Counted from the stretch's first letter, positions 25,755 through 34,107 are shown. The stretch is DNA of 64,000 nt from Hymenobacter sp. UV11 (GCF_004684095.1 NZ_SRII01000004.1:283662-347661); one strand, 5' to 3'. Numbers and translations are program-made. Notes: generated by a model not told the origin, from the sequence alone.

Positions 25755-26066
25755 ATGGCTAGCAAAACCACCACCGGCCTGCTGTGCTTCACGGGTGGCG
25801 CCCTTGCCGGGGCCGCCATCAGCCTGCTCTACGCCCCCGAAAACGGCCGCGAAACCCGCTCCTGGCTCAGCTACCAGCTGGAGAAGTACCGCTCGGTACT
25901 CGCCGACCTCACCGAAAGCCTGGTCACGAGCCGCGACAACACCCCGTCGTCGGCCAAGAGCGAGGGCCAGCGCGTGATTCAGGATGCCAAGAGCAAGGCC
26001 GAGCAGCTGCTGGGCGACGTTGACCAACTCATCAGCCAGATTAACTCGCGCCGCTCCATCCAATAA
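25755..26066 (+). CDS. YtxH domain-containing membrane protein
   Basis: A 103-residue protein with an N-terminal membrane segment (GLLCFTGGALAGAAISLLYAPENGRETRS) that carries the YtxH hallmark: a glycine-rich helix followed by L-Y/F-A-P-x-x-G-x-x-T-R. The rest is a charged helix (SKAEQLLGDVDQLISQINSRRS). YtxH proteins are general-stress or envelope proteins of uncertain function. It lies 111 nt after nusB. Confidence 0.85.
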   Translation: MASKTTTGLLCFTGGALAGAAISLLYAPENGRETRSWLSYQLEKYRSVLADLTESLVTSRDNTPSSAKSEGQRVIQDAKSKAEQLLGDVDQLISQINSRRSIQ

Positions 26067-26084
26067 GCCAAGCGTTTGACTACG

Positions 26085-26131
26085 ATGAGTGAGCGAGTAA
26101 ACGGCTAGTGGCCAGTTGCTTGCTCACTCAT
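26085..26131. repeat. GAGTGAGC-type hairpin
   Basis: ATGAGTGAGCGAGTAA (26085-26100) pairs with TTGCTTGCTCACTCAT (26116-26131) at 14 of 16 positions, with a smaller GGCTAGTGGCC palindrome in the loop. It lies between the YtxH-like gene and the dehydrogenase gene and belongs to the word-built hairpin class. Confidence 0.7.
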
Positions 26132-26179
26132 TAATTTTTGATTGGGCACCCTGCCTACCCCCTTTTTACTCCTGCAAGC

Positions 26180-27184
26180 ATGCATCTCGTAACTCTTATT
26201 CCCGGCGACGGTATTGGCCCGGAAATCACCCGTGCCGTAGTCGATATTTTCACGGCGGCCCAAGTGCCCGTGCAGTGGGACTCGCACAACGCCGGCGAAA
26301 CGGCCCTGGCCGAAAGCGGCCAGCTGCTGCCCCAGTCGCTGTTCGACTCGCTGGAGCGCACCCGCGTAGGCCTGAAAGGCCCCGTGACGACGCCGGTAGG
26401 AAAGGGTTTTCGGAGCGTGAACATCACGCTGCGCCAGAAGTACGACCTGTACCAGAACGTGCGCCCGGTTAAGACCACTGAAGGCATTACTACCCCCTTC
26501 AAAGGTATTAACCTCGTGCTGTTTCGCGAAAATACCGAGGGCCTGTACGCGGGCCTGGAGCTGTGGGATGAGCGCCTGGGCATTGCCGATTCTATCAGCC
26601 GCAACACGGTGGTGGGGTGCCGCAAAATCAGCCGCGCGGCCTTTGCCTACGCCGCCAAGCACGGGCGCAAGCATGTGACGCTGGCTCACAAAGGCAACAT
26701 CCTGAAGATGGCGGGCAAGCTGATGATTGATGCCTGCCGCGAAGCCGCCGCCGAGTTTCCGGAAGTCACATTCTACGACGACCGCATCATCGACAACATG
26801 TGCATGCAGCTGGTTGTCAAGCCGCAGCAGTTCGACGTGATTGTAACGACCAACCTGTTTGGCGACATTCTTTCCGACCTGTGCGCCGGCTTGGTGGGCG
26901 GCCTGGGGGTAGTGAGCGGCGCCAACATCGGCGACGACATGGCCATTTTTGAGGCTGTGCACGGCTCGGCCCCCGACATTGCGGGCCAGGGCAAAGCCAA
27001 CCCCACGGCCCTGCTGCGCTCGGCCCTGATGATGCTGGAGCACCTTGGCGAGAAGGACTACGCCACCCGCATCGAAACCGCGCTCAACGCGACGCTGCTG
27101 CACCAAGAGCAGTGCACCGGCGACCTGGGCGGCAAGGCCTCGACTACCGAGTTTGCCCAGCATATTATCGACAAGCTAAAATAA
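26180..27184 (+). CDS. Isocitrate/isopropylmalate dehydrogenase family protein, probably NAD-isocitrate dehydrogenase
   Basis: A 334-residue decarboxylating dehydrogenase. The N-terminus [20 protein letters not shown] is the family's opening. [10 protein letters not shown] is the substrate-recognition block typical of isocitrate and homoisocitrate rather than isopropylmalate enzymes. Metal-binding and dinucleotide segments are present ([27 protein letters not shown] and the NxxG-type [17 protein letters not shown]). The likely role is the TCA step isocitrate to 2-oxoglutarate with NAD+. The start at 26180 removes 14 residues of an upstream extension. No leucine-biosynthesis genes are nearby, which also argues against leuB. 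Confidence 0.9.
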   Translation: MHLVTLIPGDGIGPEITRAVVDIFTAAQVPVQWDSHNAGETALAESGQLLPQSLFDSLERTRVGLKGPVTTPVGKGFRSVNITLRQKYDLYQNVRPVKTTEGITTPFKGINLVLFRENTEGLYAGLELWDERLGIADSISRNTVVGCRKISRAAFAYAAKHGRKHVTLAHKGNILKMAGKLMIDACREAAAEFPEVTFYDDRIIDNMCMQLVVKPQQFDVIVTTNLFGDILSDLCAGLVGGLGVVSGANIGDDMAIFEAVHGSAPDIAGQGKANPTALLRSALMMLEHLGEKDYATRIETALNATLLHQEQCTGDLGGKASTTEFAQHIIDKLK

Positions 27185-27241
27185 AGACTTTAACCAAACC
27201 CCGCGCGGTGACCCTTTCGGGGCATGGTGCGGGCCGCGTAT

Positions 27242-27748
27242 ATGTTGCGTTCTACTCTTTCCTCTTTGGCCGTGGCCGCCCTGCTACTGGGCGGCTGTAG
27301 CTACGACAAGCCCACCGACGCCGGCACCCAGGGCATGAATGCCGCCGCCGACGACGCGGCCGCTGACGCCAAAGCCAACCCGACCATCGACAACCCCAAC
27401 GTGGCCAGCGATACCGAGGCGGCCAACCCCAACGCGCCGGTCATGACTTTTGCCGAAAGCCAGTTCGATTTTGGTGATATTCAGCCCGATAGCAAGGTTC
27501 GCCACACCTTCAAGTTTACCAACACGGGCAAGTCGCCGCTGCTCATTGCCGATGCCACGGCCAGCTGCGGCTGCACTACCCCCAGCTGGACCAAGGACGC
27601 CATTGCGCCCGGCGCCAGCGGCGAGATGGAGGTGCAATTTGACAGCCGCGGCAAGCAGGGCCTCATCAGCAAGCAGGTGAGCGTGCGGGCCAACACCCAA
27701 CCCAGCATCACCACTATATACATCAAAGGCAACGTGCTGACGAAATAA
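27242..27748 (+). CDS. DUF1573 domain lipoprotein
   Basis: A 168-residue lipoprotein with the lipobox ending at Cys19 (AALLLGGC), an Asp/Ala/Asn-rich linker, and a DUF1573 domain (about residues 65-165). The domain shows FAESQFDFGDIQPDSKVRH, then FTNTGKSPLLIADATASCGC, then the final IYIKGNV strand. The paired cysteines of the ASCGCT block are the family's mark. Function is unknown; it is an immunoglobulin-like periplasmic domain common in Bacteroidota. The neighbour yajC follows after 116 nt. The start at 27242 was chosen for the signal peptide. Confidence 0.9.
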   Translation: MLRSTLSSLAVAALLLGGCSYDKPTDAGTQGMNAAADDAAADAKANPTIDNPNVASDTEAANPNAPVMTFAESQFDFGDIQPDSKVRHTFKFTNTGKSPLLIADATASCGCTTPSWTKDAIAPGASGEMEVQFDSRGKQGLISKQVSVRANTQPSITTIYIKGNVLTK

Positions 27749-27864
27749 GGGGGTAGGGACCGGGCCGAGTGCCAGACTTACTATCCTCTGGCTTCCTGCT
27801 TCCTGTTGAAAGCCATACATTTACCGAATTCTCGCAAGTAGCGCGTCTCCCACATTTTTCATCC

Positions 27865-28200
27865 ATGACCTTTCTGACCCTTTTGTTGCAAGCCACATCT
27901 AGCAGCGGCATTATGCAGCTCATCTTCCCGGTGGCCATTGGCCTGGTGCTGTATTTCTTTATGATTCGGCCGCAGCAGCGCAAAACGACCGAGGCCAAGG
28001 CCTTTCGCGAGTCGCTGGTGAAAGGCACCCGCGTGGTGACCATCGGCGGCATGCACGGCCTGCTCGTGGAAGTAGGCCCCGAAACCGTGCTCATCGAGAT
28101 AGAGCGCGGCCAGCGCCTGCGCTTCGACCGCAGCGCCGTGGCCCGCATTGCCGGCTCGCCTACCCCTGCCACTACCGATATTTCCGCCGCCAGCGCCTAG
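27865..28200 (+). CDS. yajC: Preprotein translocase subunit YajC
   Basis: A 111-residue accessory subunit of the SecDF-YajC translocon. One membrane helix (about residues 16-36, GIMQLIFPVAIGLVLYFFMI) is followed by the signature RPQQRKTTEAKAFRESLVKGTRVVTIGG. ATG 27865 is the natural start; upstream in-frame codons encode no signal. The next gene begins one base after its stop, indicating translational coupling. Confidence 0.95.
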   Translation: MTFLTLLLQATSSSGIMQLIFPVAIGLVLYFFMIRPQQRKTTEAKAFRESLVKGTRVVTIGGMHGLLVEVGPETVLIEIERGQRLRFDRSAVARIAGSPTPATTDISAASA

Positions 28201-28201
28201 T

Positions 28202-28669
28202 ATGAACCCTGCGCCGCCCCCGGCCGGCAGCGGCCACGGCCAGCTGGTGCAGGTGCTGCGCAGGCTGCTGCGCCCGCTGGCCGAAAAAGAACCGCATTTC
28301 TACCGCGTAGCCTTTGTTTGCTTCTTGATAGCTACCACCTTGTGGATGTTGCGCTCGCTCAGCAAAAGCTACGTGGCGCCCCTCAACTACCCCGTGAGCT
28401 GGCATTACAATGCCCGGCGCTACCACCCCGCCCGCGCCCTACCCCCCACCGTAGCCGTGGAAGTGGGGGGCAACGGCTGGCGCCTGCTGAGCCGCGCCCT
28501 GGGCATGCACGTGCCGCCCGCCGAGGTGCGCCTGCGGCTGCCCGGCACGCCGCCCTTCCGCTCGCCGCTGCGGCCGCCGCTGCGCCGGGCGCTCGGCACC
28601 GTACGCCTGATGAGCCTGCCCGCTGACTCGGCCAGCTACTACCTGGTGCCGGGCGGCGATTCGCTTTGA
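28202..28669 (+). CDS. YbbR-like/CdaR-like membrane protein (short)
   Basis: A 155-residue protein starting one base after yajC. It has one membrane helix (FYRVAFVCFLIATTLWMLRS, about residues 35-54) and one extracytoplasmic YbbR-like module (LNYPVSWHYNARRYHP then LPPTVAVEVGGNGWRLLSR). Canonical YbbR/CdaR proteins carry several such modules and regulate a diadenylate cyclase, but in Bacteroidota a protein of this kind often sits between yajC and coaE. Only one module is clear here, so it is short. Function is inferred from family and place. Confidence 0.7.
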   Translation: MNPAPPPAGSGHGQLVQVLRRLLRPLAEKEPHFYRVAFVCFLIATTLWMLRSLSKSYVAPLNYPVSWHYNARRYHPARALPPTVAVEVGGNGWRLLSRALGMHVPPAEVRLRLPGTPPFRSPLRPPLRRALGTVRLMSLPADSASYYLVPGGDSL

Positions 28670-28673
28670 GAGT

Positions 28674-28757
28674 CAAGAGTTAAAAAGTATGAGTTGGTGG
28701 TAAAGCCTTCAATAACTTATTGCTTTTTAATTCCTAACTTCTAACTCCTAATTCACA
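28674..28757. repeat. Imperfect word-built inverted repeat before coaE
   Basis: GAGTTAAAAAGTATGAGTTGG on the left can pair imperfectly with TAATTCCTAACTTCTAACTC on the right. It fills the gap between the YbbR-like gene and coaE and has the reiterated short-word character of the other hairpins. Confidence 0.4.
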
Positions 28758-28767
28758 ACCCAACAAA

Positions 28768-29367
28768 ATGCTTCGCATCGGCATCACTGGCGGAATTGGC
28801 TCGGGTAAGAGCGTAGTGGCGCGGGTGTTTGCCGCGCTGGGCGTGCCGGTGTACGACTCCGACAGCCGCGCCAAGTGGGTGATGGCCCACGACCTGGTGC
28901 TGCGCGAGCAGCTGCAAGCCGCCTTCGGAGCCGAAACCTACGATGCCGCCGGGCAGCTCAACCGGCCCTACCTGGCGCAGGTGGCCTTCAACGACGCTAC
29001 CCAGCTGGCGCGGCTCAACGCACTCGTGCACCCGCGCGTGGGCGCCGACTACGCGGCCTGGGCCACCGCGCAGGCCGCGGCGGGCTACCCCTACAGCCTC
29101 AAGGAAGCGGCGCTGCTCTACGAGTCGGGCGCGTACCGGGGGCTTGATGCCATCATCACGGTGTTTGCGCCGGCGGCGGTGCGCACGGCGCGGGTGCTGC
29201 GACGCGACGCCCACCGCTCGGCCGCCGAGGTGCAGGCCATCATGGGCAAGCAGCTGAGCGAGGAGGACAAGCTGGCGCGGGCCGAGCACGTCGTGTACAA
29301 CGACGACTCGCAGCTGGTGCTACCCCAGGTGCTGGCGCTGGATAAGGCCTTCAGAGTAAATGGGTAA
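28768..29367 (+). CDS. coaE: Dephospho-CoA kinase
   Basis: A 199-residue kinase of the last step of coenzyme A synthesis (3'-phosphorylation of dephospho-CoA). The P-loop is GITGGIGSGKSVVARVF near the N-terminus, followed by VYDSDSRAK with the catalytic Asp, and LVHPRV and the LYESG block for substrate binding. Its last three codons and stop (GTA AAT GGG TAA) lie in the left arm of a 23-bp hairpin at 29356-29422. Confidence 0.95.
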   Translation: MLRIGITGGIGSGKSVVARVFAALGVPVYDSDSRAKWVMAHDLVLREQLQAAFGAETYDAAGQLNRPYLAQVAFNDATQLARLNALVHPRVGADYAAWATAQAAAGYPYSLKEAALLYESGAYRGLDAIITVFAPAAVRTARVLRRDAHRSAAEVQAIMGKQLSEEDKLARAEHVVYNDDSQLVLPQVLALDKAFRVNG

Positions 29368-29422
29368 GTGAGTAAATGGCTATTGGTCAAAATCTTACTC
29401 ATTTACTCACTTACCCATTTAC
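29356..29422. repeat. Perfect 23-bp GTAAATGGGTAAGTGAG hairpin at convergent gene ends
   Basis: Left arm 29356-29378 and right arm 29400-29422 are perfect complements around a 21-nt loop. The coaE stop (29365-29367) is in the left arm and the stop of the minus-strand gene (29419-29421) is in the right arm, so the element supplies stops to both genes. No clear T tract follows, but the stem would act as a barrier in either direction. Confidence 0.88.
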
Positions 29423-30594
29423 CGAATAATGGGGTAGCGCTCGAACGGGCGGTCCACAAACAGCTTGCGGTAGGTGGCGTGGGTTTTTACGATTTTGGCC
29501 CCGATGCTGCGCGTGGTTACGAGCATGCGGGGGTTGAAATCGCCAATCCAGTTCATCTCAATATCCTGGTAGCCAACCTTTATAAACCGGTCCTGGGTCC
29601 AGGTGATGAGGGCGAGGTCCACGCCGGTACCCTGAAACTCGGGCACCACGCCGTAGATAATGCCCAGTAGTTTTTTGTCGGTTCGGCGCATGTAGCGCCA
29701 GCGAGCCCACACAAAGCGCAGCTTGCCGATGAGGTTGAGGCGGTGGCCGATGTGCTTGAAAATCTGGTTGAGCTCGGGCAGGTTGAGGAAGAAAGCCACC
29801 GGCTCATCGTCATGGTAGGCGAAGGCCAGGATATCTTCATCGAGCACCGGCATCATCTCCTTCACCAGATTTCGGGCCTGGTCGAGGGTCATGGGCTTCA
29901 CGCCCGCGTGGCGGCCCCACGCCAGGTTGTAAATGTGGTGAAAATCGCGGGCCATCTTCTCGGGCTCGGCCTTGCGGGCGTGGGCAAAGCGGAAGTGACT
30001 GTCGGCCGAAAAGTTGGCCAGCTTTTTATGAAAGCTGGGGTGCAGCAGCATATTCACCGGCCGGTAGCAGGTGTACTGCTTGAAGTAGAGCTGGAAGCCG
30101 TAGCTCTCAAATAGCTGCTGGTAATAGGCTGGGTGCCAGAACATGCCGTAGTTGGGCTCACGCTCAAAGCCGTCAATCAGCACGCCCCAGAACCGGTCGC
30201 GGTCGCCGAAGTTGATGGGGCCATCTACGGCCAGCATGCCGCGGGCTTTCAGCCAGTTGCAAGCTACGTCAAACAGCTCGTTGGCCGCCGCCTGGTCGTT
30301 CATACACTCAAAAAAGCCCAGGCCGCCGGTGGGAAGGGTAGGGTCGGTGGCGGTGGCCGTGAGCGGGTTGACGAAAGCCGCGATGCGGCCGATTACTACC
30401 CCCTGCGCATCGGTAAGCAGCCAGCGCTGGGCTTCACCCCCGGCCGTAAACAGCTGGTTCTTAGCCGGGTCAAACACGGTATCGACCTCGTTGTCGAGCG
30501 GGCCAATGTAGGCGGGCTCATGGCGGTGCAGGCGGTGGGGTAGGGCGCAAAACTGCCGCTGCTGGCGGCGGGTAACTACTTCGAGCAAAGGCAT
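29419..30594 (-). CDS. Double GNAT-like acyltransferase family protein
   Basis: A 391-residue soluble protein. The C-terminal half looks like a GNAT fold, with FAYHDDEPVAFFLNLPELN, then LLGIIYGVVPEFQGTGVDLALI (an acetyl-CoA-loop-like R/Q-x-x-G-x-G/A segment) and IEMNWIGDFN. The N-terminal half has a weaker similar layout (VIGRIAAFVNP, GFFECMND). It resembles the conserved but uncharacterised Bacteroidota family annotated as N-acetyltransferase or hypothetical. The substrate is unknown. The start at 30594 lies four bases after a TACCTTTG box on the minus strand; longer in-frame starts would read through that box. Confidence 0.7.
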   Translation of the reverse strand: MPLLEVVTRRQQRQFCALPHRLHRHEPAYIGPLDNEVDTVFDPAKNQLFTAGGEAQRWLLTDAQGVVIGRIAAFVNPLTATATDPTLPTGGLGFFECMNDQAAANELFDVACNWLKARGMLAVDGPINFGDRDRFWGVLIDGFEREPNYGMFWHPAYYQQLFESYGFQLYFKQYTCYRPVNMLLHPSFHKKLANFSADSHFRFAHARKAEPEKMARDFHHIYNLAWGRHAGVKPMTLDQARNLVKEMMPVLDEDILAFAYHDDEPVAFFLNLPELNQIFKHIGHRLNLIGKLRFVWARWRYMRRTDKKLLGIIYGVVPEFQGTGVDLALITWTQDRFIKVGYQDIEMNWIGDFNPRMLVTTRSIGAKIVKTHATYRKLFVDRPFERYPIIR

Positions 30595-30598
30595 GGGG

Positions 30599-30606
30599 CA
30601 AAGGTA
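30599..30606 (-). promoter_or_regulatory. -7 box (TACCTTTG) of the GNAT-like gene, leaderless arrangement
   Basis: On the minus strand TACCTTTG is an exact TAnnTTTG match separated from the ATG by only CCCC, so the transcript probably starts at or within a base or two of the start codon. It fixes the start at 30594. Confidence 0.65.
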
Positions 30607-30723
30607 CGGGCCGCCCGGCGGGCCGGGCCCCAACCAATTTCACCGCTAAGAAGTATGTAAAAAGAAAAACAGGCCAACTCGCCCGGCTCCCGCAGCAGCC
30701 TTGGCCAGCTCTTTGTTTTTTCT

Positions 30724-32104
30724 ATATCCCAGCCCAGTCAGTCTGCTGATTACCAGCGCTTATTCCGTGCCCTACCCGATTCTTTTCTGCTGCTGCACCC
30801 CGATGGGACGGTAGTCGATAATTCGGATGCGCACGTGGCGACCTCGCTGCTGCCGCGCGAGCAGGCGGTGGGTAAGAATATTTTTGCGGCCTACCCCTCG
30901 GCCCCCGACAGCCAGCGCGAGCTAAATGAGTCGCACCAGTACGTGCGCCAGCACCTGGCCCCGCACACCATGCCCCTGCTGCGCTACGACTTGGAGCGCT
31001 CCGCCGCGCAGGGCGGCGGCACCGAGGAGCGCTACTGGCAGATAACGCACTACCCCCTCTTCGACGCGTAGGGTCGGCTCGAATACATTTTGCAGCGCCC
31101 GCAGGATGTAACGGCCCAACCCCTGGCCACCCGCCAGGTTGCCGCCGCCGCCAAGGCCCTGGCCGACAGCCAGGAGCGCAGCCGCTTCATCCTGGAGTCG
31201 CTGCCCGTAATGGTGTGGACAAATACGCCCACCGGCCAACCCGACTACTTCAACCCGCGCTGGCTGAGCTTCACGGGCAAAACCCAGCAGGAACTAATCG
31301 TGAGCAACTGGGCCGAGCAGGCGCACCCCGACGACCTCTCGGGCTTGCTGGATGTGTGGGGTAAGGCCCTGGCCAGTGGCCAGGCCATGCAGTACGAATA
31401 CCGCCTGCGCCGCCACGATGGCCTGTACCGCTGGGTGCTAATGCAGGCCGTGCCGTGCCGCGACGACGCCGGCCAGATTACCATGTGGGTCGGAAGCGCC
31501 AGCGACATCCACGACCAGCGGCAATTGGTGGCCGAGTTGCTGCAAGCCAACGAGCAGCAGGCATTACTGGCCGAGCAGGCTTACCAGACTTATCAGAATT
31601 ATGAAAACCAGCGAATTACCTATCAAAAACTGTTTGCGGAGGTGCCAGCGCTCATTGCCATTCTGCGCGGGCCCGACCACCAGTACGAGTTTGTTAACCC
31701 GGCCTACCAGCGGCTGCTTCCGCACCGCGAACTGCTAGGCCGCACGGTAGCCGCTGCCCTGCCCGAGATAGTAGCGCAGGGCCTGCTGGCCGTGCTCGAT
31801 GGCGTATTATACTACGGGGGAGGATTTTCATGACCCGGAGCTGCACGTGCAGGTACCCGGCTCGGCCGACGGCTCGCTGCAAGAGATAATTATTGATGTC
31901 ACCCTGCAGCAGTTCAAGGAGAAGGGCCAGTCCGCGGGCATTTTTATGCTGGCCGTCGATGTGACGGCCCTGGCCCGTGCCCGCGCCGAACTGGCCGCCC
32001 TGCGGGCGCCGGGCGGCCAGTTCGGCGCAGTAGCTGCCCGGTGGTTTTCTGAATTTGAGAATGAATTAATTACCGGATATCGCTGCCTCTACGCTATTCG
32101 TTAG
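30724..32104 (+). pseudogene. PAS-domain sensor protein, inactivated at several sites
   Basis: A decaying gene for a PAS-repeat signalling protein. Read through, it gives DYQRLFRALPDSFLLLHPDG, a second PAS unit with ERSRFILESLPVMVWTNTP and GSASDIHDQRQLVAE, and a third ending TGEDFHDPELHVQV. The lesions: no ATG in the expected place, but ATA at 30724-30726, eight bases after a CTTTG box, fits a changed ATG; TAG at 31069-31071 falls where the motif FDAQGRLEYILQRPQDVT calls for Gln (CAG); a +1 frameshift near 31800-31806 separates GLLAVLDGV from YYTTGEDFH. The end (GYRCLYAIR) lacks any kinase domain, so the gene is also truncated. Confidence 0.82.
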
Positions 32105-32115
32105 TTCACTTATCT

Positions 32116-32454
32116 ATGGCCCTTTCTTCTTTCGACTTTCAGCAGGCCCGCGTCAAGCAGGTGCTGTTCAAGTCCCGGCTGCGGTCGGTGCTCTACGGCG
32201 TGCGCGAAGCCGATGCGGCGCTGTTTTCGGCCGCCGATAGCCCCCTGGGTCAGTGGCTGCAAACGGTGCTCAAGCCCAGCTACGGCGGCCGGGCCGAGGT
32301 GCGCGAAGCCGAGCGCCTGCTTCAGCAGCAGCTGCGCACCGGCCAGGAGCTTACTACTCGCTACCAGCGCGGTCACATTGAGGAGGCCCGCGCTGGCCTC
32401 GACCAGATAAACGCCTTTGCTGACCAGATTGACGCTGTGCTGCTGTGTTTGTAG
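32116..32454 (+). CDS. Small helical protein, CZB-like without zinc ligands
   Basis: A 112-residue, all-helical cytosolic protein. Its order of helices and the segment DSPLGQWLQTVLKPSYGG resemble the chemoreceptor zinc-binding (CZB) domain, where the motif is C-x-LG-K-W and His residues bind zinc. Here Cys is replaced by Ser/Pro and the expected His residues are not in place (LLQQQLRTGQELTTRYQRGH). It starts 12 nt after the PAS pseudogene and probably belonged to the same signalling unit. Similarity is judged by eye only. Confidence 0.5.
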   Translation: MALSSFDFQQARVKQVLFKSRLRSVLYGVREADAALFSAADSPLGQWLQTVLKPSYGGRAEVREAERLLQQQLRTGQELTTRYQRGHIEEARAGLDQINAFADQIDAVLLCL

Positions 32455-32528
32455 CACAGCCTCGGCTAAGCGTCCCGCAACCTCCTCGCGTGGTGCGCGT
32501 TAAGGACCCGGCCCCAACGCCTACTCCC

Positions 32529-32687
32529 ATGAAACGCTTCGACATCATTGCGCGCCAAGACCGTATCGTGTATATCTTGCTGGGGGTAACCGCTACCATC
32601 GGCCTTGCCTGGGTAATATGGCGCCACCAGTATCTGGCGGCCCACGACCCGATGGCCGCCCCCACTCACGCGGTGCCGGCCCGCTAA
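32529..32687 (+). CDS. Small single-helix membrane protein
   Basis: A possible 52-residue protein: a charged start (MKRFDIIARQDR), one membrane helix (IVYILLGVTATIGLAWVIW) and a short tail. Codon pattern is in keeping with real genes in the window. Nothing else is known of it and it lies in a decayed region, so it may be a remnant. Confidence 0.4.
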   Translation: MKRFDIIARQDRIVYILLGVTATIGLAWVIWRHQYLAAHDPMAAPTHAVPAR

Positions 32688-32847
32688 GAATGATGAGCCA
32701 GGCGGCACGCTGCCGCAAAGAGGGGGTAGGCGCCTGTTTTGTGAGAAAATTCTTGCGTTTAAGCAGCGTCAACGACTTACTCTACGACCGGCTCTCTCCA
32801 ACCCACGTGCGTAGTTGCAGACGATAAGGAGGTGGATGTGAAAGCAA

Positions 32848-33012
32848 GCAGCTGGCTGTGAGGCTCAATTTCAACGAGTTGAGGCCCTGTTGACCTACCC
32901 GGTGTTCTCGCAATAGCTCGCTGCAAGCGCGGTGCGCGCCTAGCCGCAATTGCCCCAAGAGGAACTGCTGCAAACCCTGCGCAATCTATTAGCATTTCCC
33001 GCTCTCTCATAA
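32848..33012 (+). pseudogene. Unidentified coding remnant with two in-frame TAG codons
   Basis: One frame reads AAGCEAQFQRVEALLTYPVF, TAG (32914-32916), LAASAVRA, TAG (32941-32943), PQLPQEELLQTLRNLLAFPA and a TAA at 33010-33012. Both TAGs fall among Gln-rich stretches where CAG would fit. Upstream the frame is lost. I do not recognise the protein. Composition looks coding, hence the call as a remnant. Confidence 0.35.
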
Positions 33013-33581
33013 GACAGGTAGTAATACCTGGATTTCTTACGTGCAAATTCTTATTCAGATAGCACAAAATGATTTTCAGCTATGCAGAAGCGGAATTCAG
33101 CCGTGATAAAGGCTCATCCTAAACTAAAGCAGTAGTTTTACTCACTGCTTTTTTGCGGAATAAGCTGCTCAGTAGCCGCCTGATTTTTGGTGGCTAAACG
33201 ACCTGTGTACCTAGTCAATAGTTGGCTGAGTGCCTGCAAAGACGCAGCAAAACAGTTTTACCCTTTGCCAGCCATTCGTGCGTGCTATGGTGGGCTGGGC
33301 GATGGGGGTAGCGTAGTTGCGTTTGTGGCCGTTGGCGCTACGCCAGGCAGGTGCAAACCACCGAAATACTTGCTCTCTACTATGAAAAACTTGGCTAGCC
33401 CCGCGGGATGTCACCCCCGCCAAGATATTGGGTATTCACCCTAAAGCCCGCACCACGGCGGCGCACTCACGAACACATGACGGGTTACGGTAGCCAGGGG
33501 CCACCTCATTATTACCCTGCTGTCTGCCCGCCGGCAAGCAGCTTTGCACACTACTCTCCTCTCACCTCTCTCTTTGAAAAC
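33013..33581. other. Gene-poor stretch in decayed region
   Basis: No convincing gene. It holds a terminator-like hairpin (33126-33154, AAAGCAGT with ACTGCTTT and a T run). Two overlapping open frames at 33187-33444 (plus) and 33211-33423 (minus) have atypical composition and no motif. AT content is higher than in flanking genes. It may hold an eroded mobile element, but I see no terminal repeats or transposase motif. Confidence 0.4.
33126..33154 (+). terminator. Terminator-like hairpin
   Basis: AAAGCAGT (33126-33133) pairs with ACTGCTTT (33144-33151) and is followed by TTT. The stem is only 8 bp and the gene it would serve is not clear. Confidence 0.5.
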
Positions 33582-33833
33582 ATGGCACTTACCTACTTAA
33601 CTTCAGGGCTGCAATTCGACTTTACGGCCGCAACGGTGCAGTCGCCCGAAGACCAGCTTGCCTATGCTACCCGCCTGAGCGAGGTCGAAAATGCGCTGCT
33701 TTGCCAAGCCTTTGGCGGGCAGGTGCCGCAGCCCGGCAGCCAGCAGCGCCTACAACGCTACCTCAACGGTGAAATAAGCCGGGCCGAAGCCTTCCAGCCG
33801 CTCTATAGCGTTGGCCAGCACCGCACCAACTAG
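33582..33833 (+). CDS. Small orphan protein, paralogue of the 16402-16611 gene
   Basis: An 83-residue soluble protein that shares with the 69-residue protein at 16402-16611 the pattern R..EVE.ALL.Q..G..P......LQRY..GE.SR..AF..LY in its C-terminal 50 residues, while the N-termini differ (MALTYLTSGLQFDFTAATVQ here). The LQRYLNGEISRAEAF turn is like antitoxin VbhA domains. No partner gene lies beside it: the flanks are gene-poor. The start at 33582 was chosen because upstream in-frame codons encode a non-protein-like, Pro/His-rich stretch. Confidence 0.6.
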   Translation: MALTYLTSGLQFDFTAATVQSPEDQLAYATRLSEVENALLCQAFGGQVPQPGSQQRLQRYLNGEISRAEAFQPLYSVGQHRTN

Positions 33834-34071
33834 CCTGAGATTCTATTCCAGGGAGCCAGCATTGCGCTAGCGGTCAGCGATATATAGAAGTAGCAGCAAA
33901 GGCGATTCATAAGCAGCCGGTGGCAGCCGGTAGGGCTTGCAGAAGCGCCGCAGGATTTCCAACTAGTTCAGTTCGGGCGAGTAGGGGGTTAAGATACCTA
34001 TTGCCCTACCCAACTACGGCTTCTATTAGGCTGAAAGCTACTTGTGTAAGCCAGCACATAACCCAAAAACA

Positions 34072-34107
34072 AAACAGCCACTCAGTATTGCTACTAAGTG
34101 GCTGTTT
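34072..34107 (-). terminator. Terminator of tRNA-Val
   Basis: AAACAGCCACT (34072-34082) pairs with AGTGGCTGTTT (34097-34107). It lies eight bases past the 3' end of the minus-strand tRNA gene; on that strand the stem runs into a T tract. Confidence 0.85.

Noticed and set aside
31069..32943. Possible recoding of TAG as Gln (three in-frame TAG codons at Gln-like sites).
   Set aside because: Many normal genes in the window end in TAG (for example atpH's neighbours, 15588, 16309, 41514), and the three cases cluster in one decayed region with a frameshift, so ordinary nonsense mutation is simpler.
33187..33444. Open frame of 85 codons and an opposing frame of 70 codons that might be a transposase remnant.
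   Set aside because: No DDE or HTH motif, no terminal inverted repeats, atypical composition.
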